From Sva-07 sp964592115 (GTDB lineage Bacteria > Actinomycetota > Acidimicrobiia > Acidimicrobiales > Ilumatobacteraceae): DNA of 64,000 nucleotides. A program made the position numbers and the translations under genes. Under the pieces are notes generated by a model. It saw only the letters and a program-made list of their open reading frames with translations. It was not told the origin of the DNA and did not search any database. The stretch is taken from contig CAZQCP010000001.1 of NCBI GenBank assembly GCA_964592115.1, positions 1 through 64,000 of the forward strand, written 5' to 3'. Shown here piece by piece: positions 1 through 7,901 of the stretch (the first letter of the stretch is position 1; each line of letters starts with the position of its first letter).

Positions 1-1182
1 GAGGGGCATGACCTCCTCGGCGAAGCGAGCCATCTGCTCGTCGGCCTTCTTGTACGGGTCGCCGACGAGGTGCGGGAAGATCGTCAGGTACTCGAAGCCG
101 AGCAGATCGCGCAAGAACTGCACGTCTTCGGCCACCTTGTCGGGCGGTCCGACGAGGATCGTCTTGTTCTCGATCGATTCGTCGAGCGTCGGGATCAGGC
201 CCGGCGCGGACGGCTTACCGTCGGGACCCATGTAGCCACGGCTCCAGCCGTACGGCCCGAGGAACTTCCAGAACTCGTCGTGCCCCGGCAGGGCCGTGCG
301 CCGGGCCTCTTCCATCGTGTCTTCGATGCGCACGCTGACCACGAGCATCCGCTTGTCGTGCGGCGCCAACTCGACCCCGTGGGCGGCGTGGTAGTTCTCG
401 GCGTACTTCTCCCAGAAGCGCTTGATGAACGAGTAGTGCTGGTTCCAGAACACCGCGCCGTGGCCGACGACGGGCACGTAGTCGAGCGTCGGGGGCGACG
501 TGACCGCCTGCCAGATCTCGTACGGGTGGACAGGCCGTGGCACGAGCGTCAGCTCCTGCACCGTCGTGCCCCGATCGGGGATGCCTGGCACCGGGAGCGC
601 GAAGTGCTTGCCCTGGAACGAGAAGCGTTCTGAGGCGAGGGACCGCCGGATGATCTCCATCGACTCCTCGAACACCTCGCGGTTGTGCACGTCGGCGGCC
701 ACCTGGTCGGGATTGTCGAGCGACCCGATCGACACGCCCTTGTCGTTGAGGTGCAGCACCTCGCGCGGCACGGTCCCCCGGCCGACGCCGAGGATCGCCC
801 GCCCGCCCGACAGGTTGTGCAGCGTGGCAAAGTCCTCGGCGAGGCGGAGTGGGTTCCACTGCGGCACCACGTTGAACATCGAGCCGAGACGCAGCGTCGA
901 CGTGTGGGCGGCGATCCACGTGGAGATCAAGATGCCGTTCGGGATGACCTCGTAGCCCTCGTACTGGAAGTGATGCTCGGTCGTCCAGAACGAGTCGTAG
1001 CCGAGCCGCTCGGCCTCCTTGGCGGAGTTGACGTAGTCGAGTGTCGCCGCCCAGCAGGCGTCGTTCGAGTACCGCCGGTCCATCGGGTCGGGCGGCCCGC
1101 CGCCGGCATCGTCCATCTCGACGCCGCCGAAGAAGAAGGCGCCAAGTTTCACATCCGGTCTCGCGGTGGGGGTGTCGGCCAT
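1..1182 (-). CDS. LLM-class flavin-dependent oxidoreductase (luciferase-like), 3' end outside window
   Basis: The 394 visible residues read as a bacterial-luciferase-type TIM-barrel flavin monooxygenase. Near the N-terminus are KLGAFFFGG and WTTEHHF, followed by LGSMFNVVPQWNPLRLAEDFATL-like family sequence, SGGRAILGVGRG, and a late IENKTILVGPPDKVAED segment typical of the family. These enzymes use reduced FMN or F420 and O2 to oxidise small organic substrates; the substrate here is unknown. The frame stays open to base 1, so the C-terminus is missing. The chosen ATG (1182-1180) lies only 6 bp from the ATG of the divergent amidohydrolase, leaving no room for a leader; a GTG at 1152 (VKLGAFFF) is an alternative. 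Its position beside an amidohydrolase and carbamoylase suggests oxidation of a nitrogen heterocycle (inference). Confidence 0.85.
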   Translation of the reverse strand, partial: MADTPTARPDVKLGAFFFGGVEMDDAGGGPPDPMDRRYSNDACWAATLDYVNSAKEAERLGYDSFWTTEHHFQYEGYEVIPNGILISTWIAAHTSTLRLGSMFNVVPQWNPLRLAEDFATLHNLSGGRAILGVGRGTVPREVLHLNDKGVSIGSLDNPDQVAADVHNREVFEESMEIIRRSLASERFSFQGKHFALPVPGIPDRGTTVQELTLVPRPVHPYEIWQAVTSPPTLDYVPVVGHGAVFWNQHYSFIKRFWEKYAENYHAAHGVELAPHDKRMLVVSVRIEDTMEEARRTALPGHDEFWKFLGPYGWSRGYMGPDGKPSAPGLIPTLDESIENKTILVGPPDKVAEDVQFLRDLLGFEYLTIFPHLVGDPYKKADEQMARFAEEVMPL

Positions 1183-1188
1183 CGGTCT

Positions 1189-2469
1189 ATGTTCGCGCAG
1201 ATGGCGGCCACCCTCCTCTCCAACGTGACGCTCCGCACGGGCGATGTGACCGATGTCCTGATCGCCGACGGGATGATCACCGCGGTCGGCAACGATGCCG
1301 TGAGGGTTCGTGCAGAGCGGGACCCTGCAGCGGCGGATTGCATCCGGGGTCAGACACCAGATGCAATCCCAGGCAACGCGGGCGACCTGGTCGAGGTCGA
1401 CCTCACCGGCTGGTTGCTGCTGCCGGCCGCGGTCGAACCGCACGCCCACCTCGACAAGGCCTTCCTGGCCGAACAGATCGTCAACCCGACCGGCGACCTC
1501 CTCGGCGCGATCGACGCGATGAGCGCCAACCGCCACCTGCTCGACGTCGCCGACACCGTCACCCGGGCCGAGCGTGCCGCCCGGCTCCTCGCGGCCAACG
1601 GCTACACCGCGGTGCGTACGCACGCCGACACGACGATCGACCACGGCCTGCGCAGCGTCGAGGCGCTCGTCGAGGTGCGGCGCCGAGTGGCCGACGTGAT
1701 CGACGTCGAGATCGTCGCACTCTGCGGCTGGCCGGTGGCCGGGGCAGGCGGCGCCGATCAGCGAGCCCTCCTGCGCGATGCCCTCGACGCCGGCGCCGAC
1801 CTCGTCGGCGGCTGCCCGCACCTCGAGTTCGACGCGGGCACGCTCGCCGCTACCGAGGTCTTCTTGGAGATCGCCGCCGACCGCGGCATCGGCGTCGACC
1901 TGCACACCGACGAGACACTCGATCCCGCGATCGAAGGTCTCGCCCAACTCGCCGACCTCGTGCTCGCCGGCTTCCCCCACCCCGTGACCGCCAGCCACTG
2001 CGTCAGCCTCGGCATGCACGACACCGATCGCCAACGCACGACCGCCGAACGTGTCGCCGAAGCCGGGATCAGCGTCATCGCGCTCCCCCACACGAACCTG
2101 TTCCTCCAGGGACGGGGCGCGGTGCCGATGCCCCGTGGTCTCACCGCCGTCGGTGCGCTGCGGGCCGCCGGGGTCAACGTCGCGGCCGGCGCCGACAACC
2201 TCCAGGATCCGTTCAACCCGGTCGGCAAGGCGTGCCCGTTCGAGACCGCCGGCTTGATGATCATGACGAGCCACCTCCTCCCCGACGACGCGTGGGACTC
2301 GGTCAGCGTCAACGCTGCGCAGGCACTCGGCCGTCCGACCGCTGGCATCGCACCGGGAGCGCCCGCTGACCTGCTGGCGGTCCCGGCAGCGACGACCCGC
2401 GAAGCGATCGCCTTCGGTCCTGCCCAACGCCGCGTGTGGCGCGACGGACGCGAGCGTGTCGGACCATGA
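1189..2469 (+). CDS. Cytosine-deaminase-like amidohydrolase carrying an in-frame palindromic insertion
   Basis: A metal-dependent TIM-barrel hydrolase of about 426 aa, related to cytosine deaminase (CodA). The metal motif EPHAHLDK lies at residues 83-90, with downstream VDLHTDET, TASHCVSLG, NLFLQGR and ADNLQDPFNPVGK, which correspond to the metal-ligand and substrate-loop segments of the CodA group. It probably deaminates or hydrolyses a cyclic amide or amidine (cytosine, creatinine or similar); the substrate is not determined. The start is ATG 1189 or ATG 1201; the first is only 6 bp from the divergent gene's start. Residues about 40-63 (with CIRGQTPDAIP at 51-61) are not normal family sequence. 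They are encoded by a palindromic element at 1336-1368 that also occurs near 38.9 kb. Confidence 0.85.
   Translation: MFAQMAATLLSNVTLRTGDVTDVLIADGMITAVGNDAVRVRAERDPAAADCIRGQTPDAIPGNAGDLVEVDLTGWLLLPAAVEPHAHLDKAFLAEQIVNPTGDLLGAIDAMSANRHLLDVADTVTRAERAARLLAANGYTAVRTHADTTIDHGLRSVEALVEVRRRVADVIDVEIVALCGWPVAGAGGADQRALLRDALDAGADLVGGCPHLEFDAGTLAATEVFLEIAADRGIGVDLHTDETLDPAIEGLAQLADLVLAGFPHPVTASHCVSLGMHDTDRQRTTAERVAEAGISVIALPHTNLFLQGRGAVPMPRGLTAVGALRAAGVNVAAGADNLQDPFNPVGKACPFETAGLMIMTSHLLPDDAWDSVSVNAAQALGRPTAGIAPGAPADLLAVPAATTREAIAFGPAQRRVWRDGRERVGP
1336..1368. repeat. Intragenic palindromic element, GGGGTCAGACACC core
   Basis: Nine-base perfect inverted arms (GATTGCATC at 1336-1344 and GATGCAATC at 1360-1368) flank the core CGGGGTCAGACACCA. 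Nearly the same sequence forms each arm of the large inverted repeat at 38905-39008. Here it lies inside the amidohydrolase frame and is translated, so it added about a dozen residues without breaking the gene. Confidence 0.85.
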
Positions 2470-2486
2470 GCCTCGAGACGTCCGCC

Positions 2487-2561
2487 AGCGCGATGTCCCC
2501 CAGCACGATGTCTGCGAGCACGATGTCTGCGAGCACGATGTCTGGGAGCACGATGTCCGGG
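2487..2561. repeat. Tandem array, five 15-bp units
   Basis: Five consecutive units of the form AGCACGATGTCTGCG (2487, 2502, 2517, 2532, 2547) lie between the amidohydrolase stop and the SDR start. Units 2 and 3 are identical; the others differ at one to four positions. The period is a multiple of three, but no protein of recognisable family is encoded here. Function unknown. Confidence 0.85.
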
Positions 2562-2600
2562 GCACGAAACGCAGTGTTCACAGAGGCGGCGGCCCGTCGT

Positions 2601-2607
2601 GAGGAGG
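2601..2607 (+). promoter_or_regulatory. Ribosome binding site for the SDR gene
   Basis: GAGGAGG ends 12 bases before ATG 2620. It supports ATG 2620 (or ATG 2632) over the upstream GTG at 2599, which itself overlaps this motif. Confidence 0.6.
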
Positions 2608-2619
2608 CCGCGATCTAGG

Positions 2620-3396
2620 ATGGCCCGCATCATGGTCGACGGGGAGAACGAAGCGCCACGCCCACGCTTCGGTGGACGACGCGTCGTGGTCACCGGGGCG
2701 GCGCGCGGCATCGGCGCCGAGATCGCCAGGCACTTCGCCGCCGCGGGCGCACGCGTCGCCATCGTCGACCAACTCGCCGACGAGGCCACCGCGGTGGCCG
2801 CTGAGATCGACGGGATCTCGTGCGAGTGCGATCTCGCGGATGCCGCATCGACGACCTCGGCCATGACTGCCGTCATCGACCGCCTCGGTGGCGTGGATGT
2901 GCTCGTCAACAACGCCGGCGTGTTCCGGATCACCCCGCTGCTCGACATCTCCGCCGACGAGTGGGACTGGATCTTCACCGTCAACGTGCGAGCGATGCTG
3001 CTCACCACGCAGGTCGCTGCTCGCTCGATGATCGCCACCGGTCACGGTGGCAAGATCGTCAACATGGCCAGCATGGGGGCCAAGGTCGGCGCTGCCGGCC
3101 AGGCGCACTATGCGGCATCGAAGGCGGCCGTCGTCTCGCTGACGCAGGTGTCGGCGAGCGAGCTCGGACCCCACGGCATCAACGTCAACGCCATCTGCCC
3201 CGGCTACGTGCTCACCGAGATGGGCGCCGACACCCGCACCACCGATCAGGTCGCCGAGTGGTCGGCGAAGTCTCCGCTCGGGCGGCTCGCCGATCCCGCC
3301 GACGTCGCCGCGATGGCCATGTTCCTCGCCTCACCCGACGCCGCCTACTGCACCGGCCAGGCGCTGAACGTCACCGGCGGGATGATCTTCCAGTGA
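2620..3396 (+). CDS. Short-chain dehydrogenase/reductase (classical SDR)
   Basis: NAD(P)-dependent oxidoreductase of about 258 aa, the usual classical SDR size. The Rossmann motif TGAARGIG is near the N-terminus, NNAG follows at the end of strand 4, and the catalytic set is complete: a Ser in the NMASMG region and YAASK (Tyr-x3-Lys). PGYVLTEM and the C-terminal TGQALNVTGGM are standard for the family. The start is chosen at ATG 2620 because of the GAGGAGG site. It lies between the amidohydrolase and the ABC importer on the same strand, suggesting it processes the same imported compound (inference). The specific alcohol or ketone substrate cannot be read from sequence. Confidence 0.88.
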   Translation: MARIMVDGENEAPRPRFGGRRVVVTGAARGIGAEIARHFAAAGARVAIVDQLADEATAVAAEIDGISCECDLADAASTTSAMTAVIDRLGGVDVLVNNAGVFRITPLLDISADEWDWIFTVNVRAMLLTTQVAARSMIATGHGGKIVNMASMGAKVGAAGQAHYAASKAAVVSLTQVSASELGPHGINVNAICPGYVLTEMGADTRTTDQVAEWSAKSPLGRLADPADVAAMAMFLASPDAAYCTGQALNVTGGMIFQ

Positions 3397-3412
3397 CTCA
3401 CGACGATCAACA

Positions 3413-3531
3413 TCGACCCTCGACACCGTTTGACCACTCACACCGTTCGACCCTCGACACCGTTTGACCACTCACACCGTTCGACCCTCGACACCGTATG
3501 AACCATCACAGCGCATGAACCTCGACACCGC
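3413..3531. repeat. 17-bp-period tandem array upstream of and into the ABC ATPase gene
   Basis: Alternating 17-bp units TCGACCCTCGACACCGT and TTGACCACTCACACCGT give two perfect 34-bp repeats (3413-3446, 3447-3480). A third copy of the first unit follows (3481-3497), then a degenerate one (3498-3514). The first coding bases ATGAACCTCGACACCGC (3515-3531) also match the consensus. The array fills the whole SDR-ABC intergenic space. There are no unique spacers, so it is not a CRISPR. Confidence 0.85.
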
Positions 3532-4297
3532 CGGCACGGCCGGTTCCACGCTCGGCTCCGACGGCGCACCAGCCGTGCAGTTCCGTCACATCTCGATGAC
3601 GTTCCCCGACGGGACTCAAGCACTCGACGACGTCAGTTTCGACATCCGACAGGGCGAGTTCGTCACCGTCGTCGGACCGTCGGGCTGCGGGAAGTCGACG
3701 CTGCTGCGCATCGCGTCCGGACTCAACACCGCCAGCGCCGGCGACGTGATCCTCGATCGCAGCAGTCTCGGCTACGTCTTCCAAGACGCCACGCTGCTCC
3801 AGTGGCGCAACGTGTTCCGCAACGTCGAACTGCTCGCCGAGCTCGATGGGCATCCGGCCGCCGAGCGTCGCCGTCGTGTCCAAGAGAGCATCGACATCGT
3901 CGGGCTCAGCGGCTTCGAGGACAAGTATCCCAAGCAGCTCTCCGGCGGCATGAAGATGCGCGCCTCGCTCGCCCGCAGCCTGGTGCTCGACCCCAGCGTG
4001 TTCATGTTCGACGAGCCCTTCGGCGCCGTCGACGAGATCACCCGCGAGCGACTCAACTCCGAGGTGCTGGCGCTGTTCGAGCGGATCGGGTTCGCCGGGC
4101 TGTTCATCACCCACTCGATCAGCGAAGCGGTGTTCTTGTCCACGCGGGTCCTGGTGATGAGCGCCCGCCCGGGCCGCATCGTCGCCGAGTTCGACGTGCC
4201 GTTCGGGTACCCGCGCAACCCCGACCTGCGCTTCGAGCCCGAGTTCGGGCGCCTCGCCGGCGAAGTGTCCCACGCCTTGCGAGGAGCGCACGAATGA
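3515..4297 (+). CDS. ABC transporter ATP-binding protein, NitT/TauT (SsuB/ThiZ) type
   Basis: About 260 aa. Walker A GPSGCGKST is at residues 54-62, the Q-loop in LGYVFQDATLLQW, the signature LSGGMKMR near 141, Walker B VFMFDEPFGAVDE near 163, and the switch His in FITHSISEA. The LQWRNVFRNV stretch and C-terminal region resemble the nitrate/taurine/thiamine-precursor family. It powers import with the overlapping permease (ATGA at 4294-4297) and the downstream lipoprotein. The start is ambiguous because the frame stays open through the 17-bp repeats back to 3464; ATG 3515 best fits family length but has no clear ribosome site. Confidence 0.93.
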   Translation: MNLDTAGTAGSTLGSDGAPAVQFRHISMTFPDGTQALDDVSFDIRQGEFVTVVGPSGCGKSTLLRIASGLNTASAGDVILDRSSLGYVFQDATLLQWRNVFRNVELLAELDGHPAAERRRRVQESIDIVGLSGFEDKYPKQLSGGMKMRASLARSLVLDPSVFMFDEPFGAVDEITRERLNSEVLALFERIGFAGLFITHSISEAVFLSTRVLVMSARPGRIVAEFDVPFGYPRNPDLRFEPEFGRLAGEVSHALRGAHE

Positions 4298-5190
4298 CGG
4301 CAACCGACTCCGACGCCAGGCTCGCGCTCGCCGCCGCGGTCGATCCGGTCGGATCCGACGAGGCGTCGCCCGACAAGCCGCGCTCACGCCGTGCAGGTTG
4401 GGCGACGTGGATCAGCCCGCTGATCGTGTTCGCCGTGTTCGTCCTGCTGTGGGAGTACATGCACCGCGACGGCATGCGCCGGTTGCTCGACAAGCCGGGC
4501 TGGTTGTTGCCGTCGCTCGTCACGGTCGTCGATCGCTCGTTCCTCGACGCCGTCGTCCGCCGCCAGATGCTCGAGGGGTTGATGTGGACGACGGTCGCCG
4601 CGCTCACCGGGCTCGCGGTGTCCATCGTGCTCGGCGTGCTGATCGCCACCTTGATGGCCCAGGCGAGCTGGATCGAGCGCTCGTTCTACCCGTACCTGGT
4701 CGCCGCGCAGGCGATCCCGGTACTGGCGGTCGTGCCGCTGATCGGCTCGGTGTTCGGCGGCGGCATGTTCGCCCGCATCTTCGTGTGCGTGATGATCTCG
4801 ATCTTCCCGATCGTCACCAACACGTTGTTCGGCCTCACGTCGGTCGACCGCGCCCAGCACGAGCTGTTCACGCTGCGGTCAGCGTCACGCTTGACTCGGC
4901 TGCGCAAGCTGCAATTCCCCTCGGCGCTGCCGTCGATCTTCGTCGGCTTTCGCATCTCGGCCGGCTTGAGCGTGATCGGTGCCGTCGTCGGCGAACAGTT
5001 CTTCCGGGCCGGTCAGAAGCCGGGTATCGGTGTCGTCGTCGAACAGTTCCGCCAAAAGGCCCGCTTCCCACAGGTCTACGGCGGCCTGATGGTCGCCGCG
5101 GCGCTCGGCATCGCCGTGTTCTTCGCGTTCGGAGCGCTCGCCAAGGCCGTCGTCGGCCACTGGCACGAATCCGACAACCGGGCGCCCTGA
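4294..5190 (+). CDS. ABC transporter permease, NitT/TauT family
   Basis: A 298-aa integral membrane protein with about six hydrophobic helices, starting with ISPLIVFAVFVLLWEY. The cytoplasmic coupling (EAA-like) segment is seen around LRKLQFPSALPSIFVGFRI, followed by SAGLSVIGAVVGEQFF, a recurrent NitT/TauT/ThiX permease pattern. The ATG overlaps the ATPase stop by 4 bp, so translation is probably coupled. The roughly 35-residue charged N-terminal tail before the first helix is longer than in many family members. It forms the membrane channel of the importer with two copies of the ATPase. Confidence 0.92.
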   Translation: MTATDSDARLALAAAVDPVGSDEASPDKPRSRRAGWATWISPLIVFAVFVLLWEYMHRDGMRRLLDKPGWLLPSLVTVVDRSFLDAVVRRQMLEGLMWTTVAALTGLAVSIVLGVLIATLMAQASWIERSFYPYLVAAQAIPVLAVVPLIGSVFGGGMFARIFVCVMISIFPIVTNTLFGLTSVDRAQHELFTLRSASRLTRLRKLQFPSALPSIFVGFRISAGLSVIGAVVGEQFFRAGQKPGIGVVVEQFRQKARFPQVYGGLMVAAALGIAVFFAFGALAKAVVGHWHESDNRAP

Positions 5191-5260
5191 CCCCGGACCC
5201 AGATCCCCACCCACCGAGTCCGTTCCGGGCTCTCGACACCTGCACAGCGTGAACACACAC

Positions 5261-5268
5261 AAGGAGAA
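5261..5268 (+). promoter_or_regulatory. Ribosome binding site of the substrate-binding protein
   Basis: AAGGAGAA lies 9 bases before ATG 5278 and is one of the strongest Shine-Dalgarno matches in the window. That fits the need for more binding protein than permease. Confidence 0.65.
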
Positions 5269-5277
5269 TCCGAACCG

Positions 5278-6480
5278 ATGAGACATCAACGCAGCACCAC
5301 CGTGCTCGCGCTCACCATGGCCGCTTCGCTGGCCATCGCCGCGTGCGGCAGCGACTCCGACTCGGGCGCCGATGAGCCGAGCGACGACACGACGGCGACG
5401 GACGACACGAGCGACGCTGGCGGTGAGGCCACGAGTCTCGCCGGCGTCTGTCCCGACGTCATCTCGATTCAGACGGACTGGATGCCCGAGGCCGAACATG
5501 GCTTCATCTACCAGCTGATCGGTGACGACTACACGATCGACGCCGACAAGGGTTACGTCGCCGGGTCGCTCGTCGATTCGGCCGGCAACGACTACGGCGT
5601 CGACGTCCAGATCCGCTCCGGTGGAGCGCCTCAGAACTTCTCGCCACCGACCCAGCTCCTCTACCAGGACGACGACATCTTCCTCGCCTTCGTGTACACC
5701 GACGAGGCGATCCAGTTCTCGGGTGACTTCCCGACGGTCGGCGTGATGTCGGGCTTCGAGAAGAACCCGCAGGTGATCATGTGGGATCCCGAGACGTACC
5801 CCGACGTCGAAGGCGTCGCCGATCTCGGTGAGCTCGGCGTGAAGGTGCGCTACTTCGGTGGCGCGGCCTACATGGACTTCCTCACCGGCACCGGGATCCT
5901 CTCCGCCGACCAGGTCGACGGGTCCTACACGGGCGATCCCAGCTTGTTCGTCGCCGACGAGGGCGAGTCGGCCCAGCAGGCATTCGGTTCGGCTGAGCCG
6001 TACCTGTACGAGTTCGAGCTCGAGAACTGGATGAAGCCGGTCGAGTACGAGTACATCAACGACATGGGTTGGCGGAACTACGCCCAGACCATCGTCACCA
6101 AGCCGGCGAACATCACCGAGTACGCCGACTGCTTCGAGGTGCTCGTCCCGCTCGTCCAGCAAGCCAGCGCCGACTACCTCGCCGATCCGGCGGACACGAA
6201 CGCGCTGATCCTGGCTGCCGTCGATGCGTTCGGTGCGGACTTCGGTTGGTCGTACACAGCGGGAGCCGCCGAGTTCGGCGTCAACGCGATCGCCGGCGAG
6301 GGCCTGGTGGCCAATGGCCCCGACGGCACGCTCGGTAGCTTCGACATGGACCGCGTGGCCGAGCTGATCGAGATTGCGGTGCCCGTGTACACGGCCCAGG
6401 GCGCGACGCCCAAGGAGGGTCTGGTCCCCGAAGACATCGTGACCAACCAGTTCATCGATCCGTCGATCGCCCTGCCGTGA
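5278..6480 (+). CDS. ABC transporter substrate-binding lipoprotein (NMT1/THI5-like)
   Basis: A 400-aa protein with a lipoprotein signal: positively charged MRHQR, hydrophobic LALTMAASLAIAA, then the lipobox Cys in IAACGS, followed by an acidic Ser/Asp/Thr linker. The mature part (SIQTDWMPEAEHGFIYQ onward) resembles the NMT1/THI5 group that binds pyrimidine precursors, hydroxymethylpyrimidine-type compounds, taurine or riboflavin-like ligands. Context (deaminase-like and carbamoylase/creatininase hydrolases) favours a nitrogen-rich heterocycle as ligand (inference). It is anchored outside the cytoplasmic membrane. It closes the importer operon and is followed by a strong hairpin. Confidence 0.88.
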   Translation: MRHQRSTTVLALTMAASLAIAACGSDSDSGADEPSDDTTATDDTSDAGGEATSLAGVCPDVISIQTDWMPEAEHGFIYQLIGDDYTIDADKGYVAGSLVDSAGNDYGVDVQIRSGGAPQNFSPPTQLLYQDDDIFLAFVYTDEAIQFSGDFPTVGVMSGFEKNPQVIMWDPETYPDVEGVADLGELGVKVRYFGGAAYMDFLTGTGILSADQVDGSYTGDPSLFVADEGESAQQAFGSAEPYLYEFELENWMKPVEYEYINDMGWRNYAQTIVTKPANITEYADCFEVLVPLVQQASADYLADPADTNALILAAVDAFGADFGWSYTAGAAEFGVNAIAGEGLVANGPDGTLGSFDMDRVAELIEIAVPVYTAQGATPKEGLVPEDIVTNQFIDPSIALP

Positions 6481-6515
6481 CGTTCGGCTGAGCTGACCCG
6501 TCGATCCTGATATCC

Positions 6516-6548
6516 GAGTCCCCGCATCGCGACGCGATGCGGGGACTC
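6516..6548. terminator. Hairpin terminator between convergent genes
   Basis: A perfect 15-bp stem, GAGTCCCCGCATCGC (6516-6530) pairing with 6534-6548 around a GAC loop, 35 bp after the binding-protein stop and 30 bp before the end of the convergent M20 gene. No T-run follows, so it may act as a bidirectional or Rho-assisted terminator. Confidence 0.75.
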
Positions 6549-6578
6549 GCCGCGCCCGGAACTGCTCCCGACGCAGTC

Positions 6579-7892
6579 CTATGTCGACTGTTCGAGCTGT
6601 TCGAGCAGGACGTGCAGGAGCACGTTGGCGCCGGCTTCGATGTCGGCGGACTCGGTGAACTCGGCGATGTTGTGGCTGATCCCGTTGACGCTCGGCGTGA
6701 ACACCATCGCGGTCGGGCAGATCCGGGCGAGCATCTGGGCGTCGTGACCGGCGCCGCTCGGCAGTCGCCGAGTGGAATGACCCAGCGCTCCGGCGATCGC
6801 TTCCACCCGCTCCACGAGCGCGGGATCGAAGGGCACCGGCTCGAAGCGCGCCAGCGAGCGCGTGGCGATCTCGACGCCCTCGTCGGCGGCGAGCTCGTCG
6901 AGGAACGACGCAAGCAGCGACTCCGCCTGGACCAGCGCGGCGTCGTCGGTGTTGCGCAGGTCGACGGTCATCACGGCTCGTGCCGGCACGACGTTGGTGA
7001 GGTTCGGGTGCAGCTCGACACGCCCGACCGTGCCCACCTGCTGGCCGGCGAGGCGCCGGGTGAGGTCACGCACGTAGGTGGTGATGGCCCCGACGCAGTA
7101 GGCAGGGTCATGCCGCAACCGCATCGGCGTGGTGCCGGCGTGTGCCGACTGCCCGACGATCGTGATCTCGGTCCACGAGATGCCCTGCACGCTCTCGACG
7201 ACGCCGATCGTGACGCCCTCGTCTTCCAGGATCGGGCCCTGCTCGATGTGCAACTCGACGAACGCATGCGGTGCAGAAGGCGTCGGCACAGGAAGCGGCC
7301 CGGCGTACCCGATGCGTGCCAACTCGTCACCGAGGCGGGCGCCGTCGACACCGACCACGTCGAGTGCGTCCTCGACCGCCATGCCCCCGACGAACACGAG
7401 GCTGCCGAGCATGTCGGGCGCGAAGCGGGCTCCCTCCTCGTCGGTGAAGAACGCGACCTGGAACGATCGCCGCGTCTCGACGCCGTGCGCTTCGAGCGTC
7501 TCGGCGACCTCCAGCGCGGCGAGCACGCCGAGGATGCCGTCGAAGCGGCCGCCGGTGCCGACCGTGTCGATGTGTGAGCCGGACATCACCGGGGCCAACG
7601 ACGGATCGCTCCCCGCCCGTGTGGCGATGACGTTGCCGATCCCGTCGATCGCCACGTCGAGACCGAGATCGCGCATCCAGGCGACGACGAGGTCGCGCCC
7701 GCCTCGATCGGCGTCGGTCAGCGCCAGCCGAGCGCTCCCCCACTCGCCGTGAGGCCCGTCGAGCCGACCGATCTCGCCGAGCTCATCGATCCGGGCGAGC
7801 AAGCGACCGACGTCGATCCGTAGATCGACGTGCGGGCCGTCCATCACGTCATCCATCGCGTCATCCATCGCGTCATCCATCGGGCCGTTCAT
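6579..7892 (-). CDS. M20-family amidase/carbamoylase (hydantoinase/carbamoylase type)
   Basis: A 437-aa zinc hydrolase of the N-carbamoyl-amino-acid hydrolase, beta-ureidopropionase and allantoate amidohydrolase group. Metal and dimer motifs are present: SGSHIDTVGTGGRFDG, FTDEEGARF, ELHIEQGP, GQSAHAGTTPM and SGAGHDAQM. The family cleaves ureido (N-carbamoyl) groups, releasing CO2 and NH3; M20 relatives also deformylate thiamine-pyrimidine breakdown products. The N-terminus MNGPMDDAMDDAMDDVMDG comes from a 12-bp DNA repeat and is unlike the family, so the biological start could be later (near VDLRIDVGRL). It overlaps the creatininase gene by 4 bp, implying a two-step pathway on one imported compound (inference). 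Confidence 0.9.
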   Translation of the reverse strand: MNGPMDDAMDDAMDDVMDGPHVDLRIDVGRLLARIDELGEIGRLDGPHGEWGSARLALTDADRGGRDLVVAWMRDLGLDVAIDGIGNVIATRAGSDPSLAPVMSGSHIDTVGTGGRFDGILGVLAALEVAETLEAHGVETRRSFQVAFFTDEEGARFAPDMLGSLVFVGGMAVEDALDVVGVDGARLGDELARIGYAGPLPVPTPSAPHAFVELHIEQGPILEDEGVTIGVVESVQGISWTEITIVGQSAHAGTTPMRLRHDPAYCVGAITTYVRDLTRRLAGQQVGTVGRVELHPNLTNVVPARAVMTVDLRNTDDAALVQAESLLASFLDELAADEGVEIATRSLARFEPVPFDPALVERVEAIAGALGHSTRRLPSGAGHDAQMLARICPTAMVFTPSVNGISHNIAEFTESADIEAGANVLLHVLLEQLEQST

Positions 7893-7901
7893 CGCGTCAC
7901 C
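7842..7901. repeat. 12-bp tandem array across the creatininase/M20 junction
   Basis: Five 12-bp units (consensus CATCGCGTCATC on the plus strand) at 7842, 7854, 7866, 7878 and 7890. On the coding strand they give the MDDA-type repeats of the M20 N-terminus. The last unit covers the overlapping start/stop codons. Confidence 0.85.

Noticed and set aside
3413..3531. Possible CRISPR array
   Set aside because: Units follow each other directly with a 17/34-bp period and no unique spacers; no cas genes are present.
6516..6548. Member of the REP-like families
   Set aside because: A perfect simple stem with a 3-base loop and no similarity to the other elements; a dedicated terminator explains it better.
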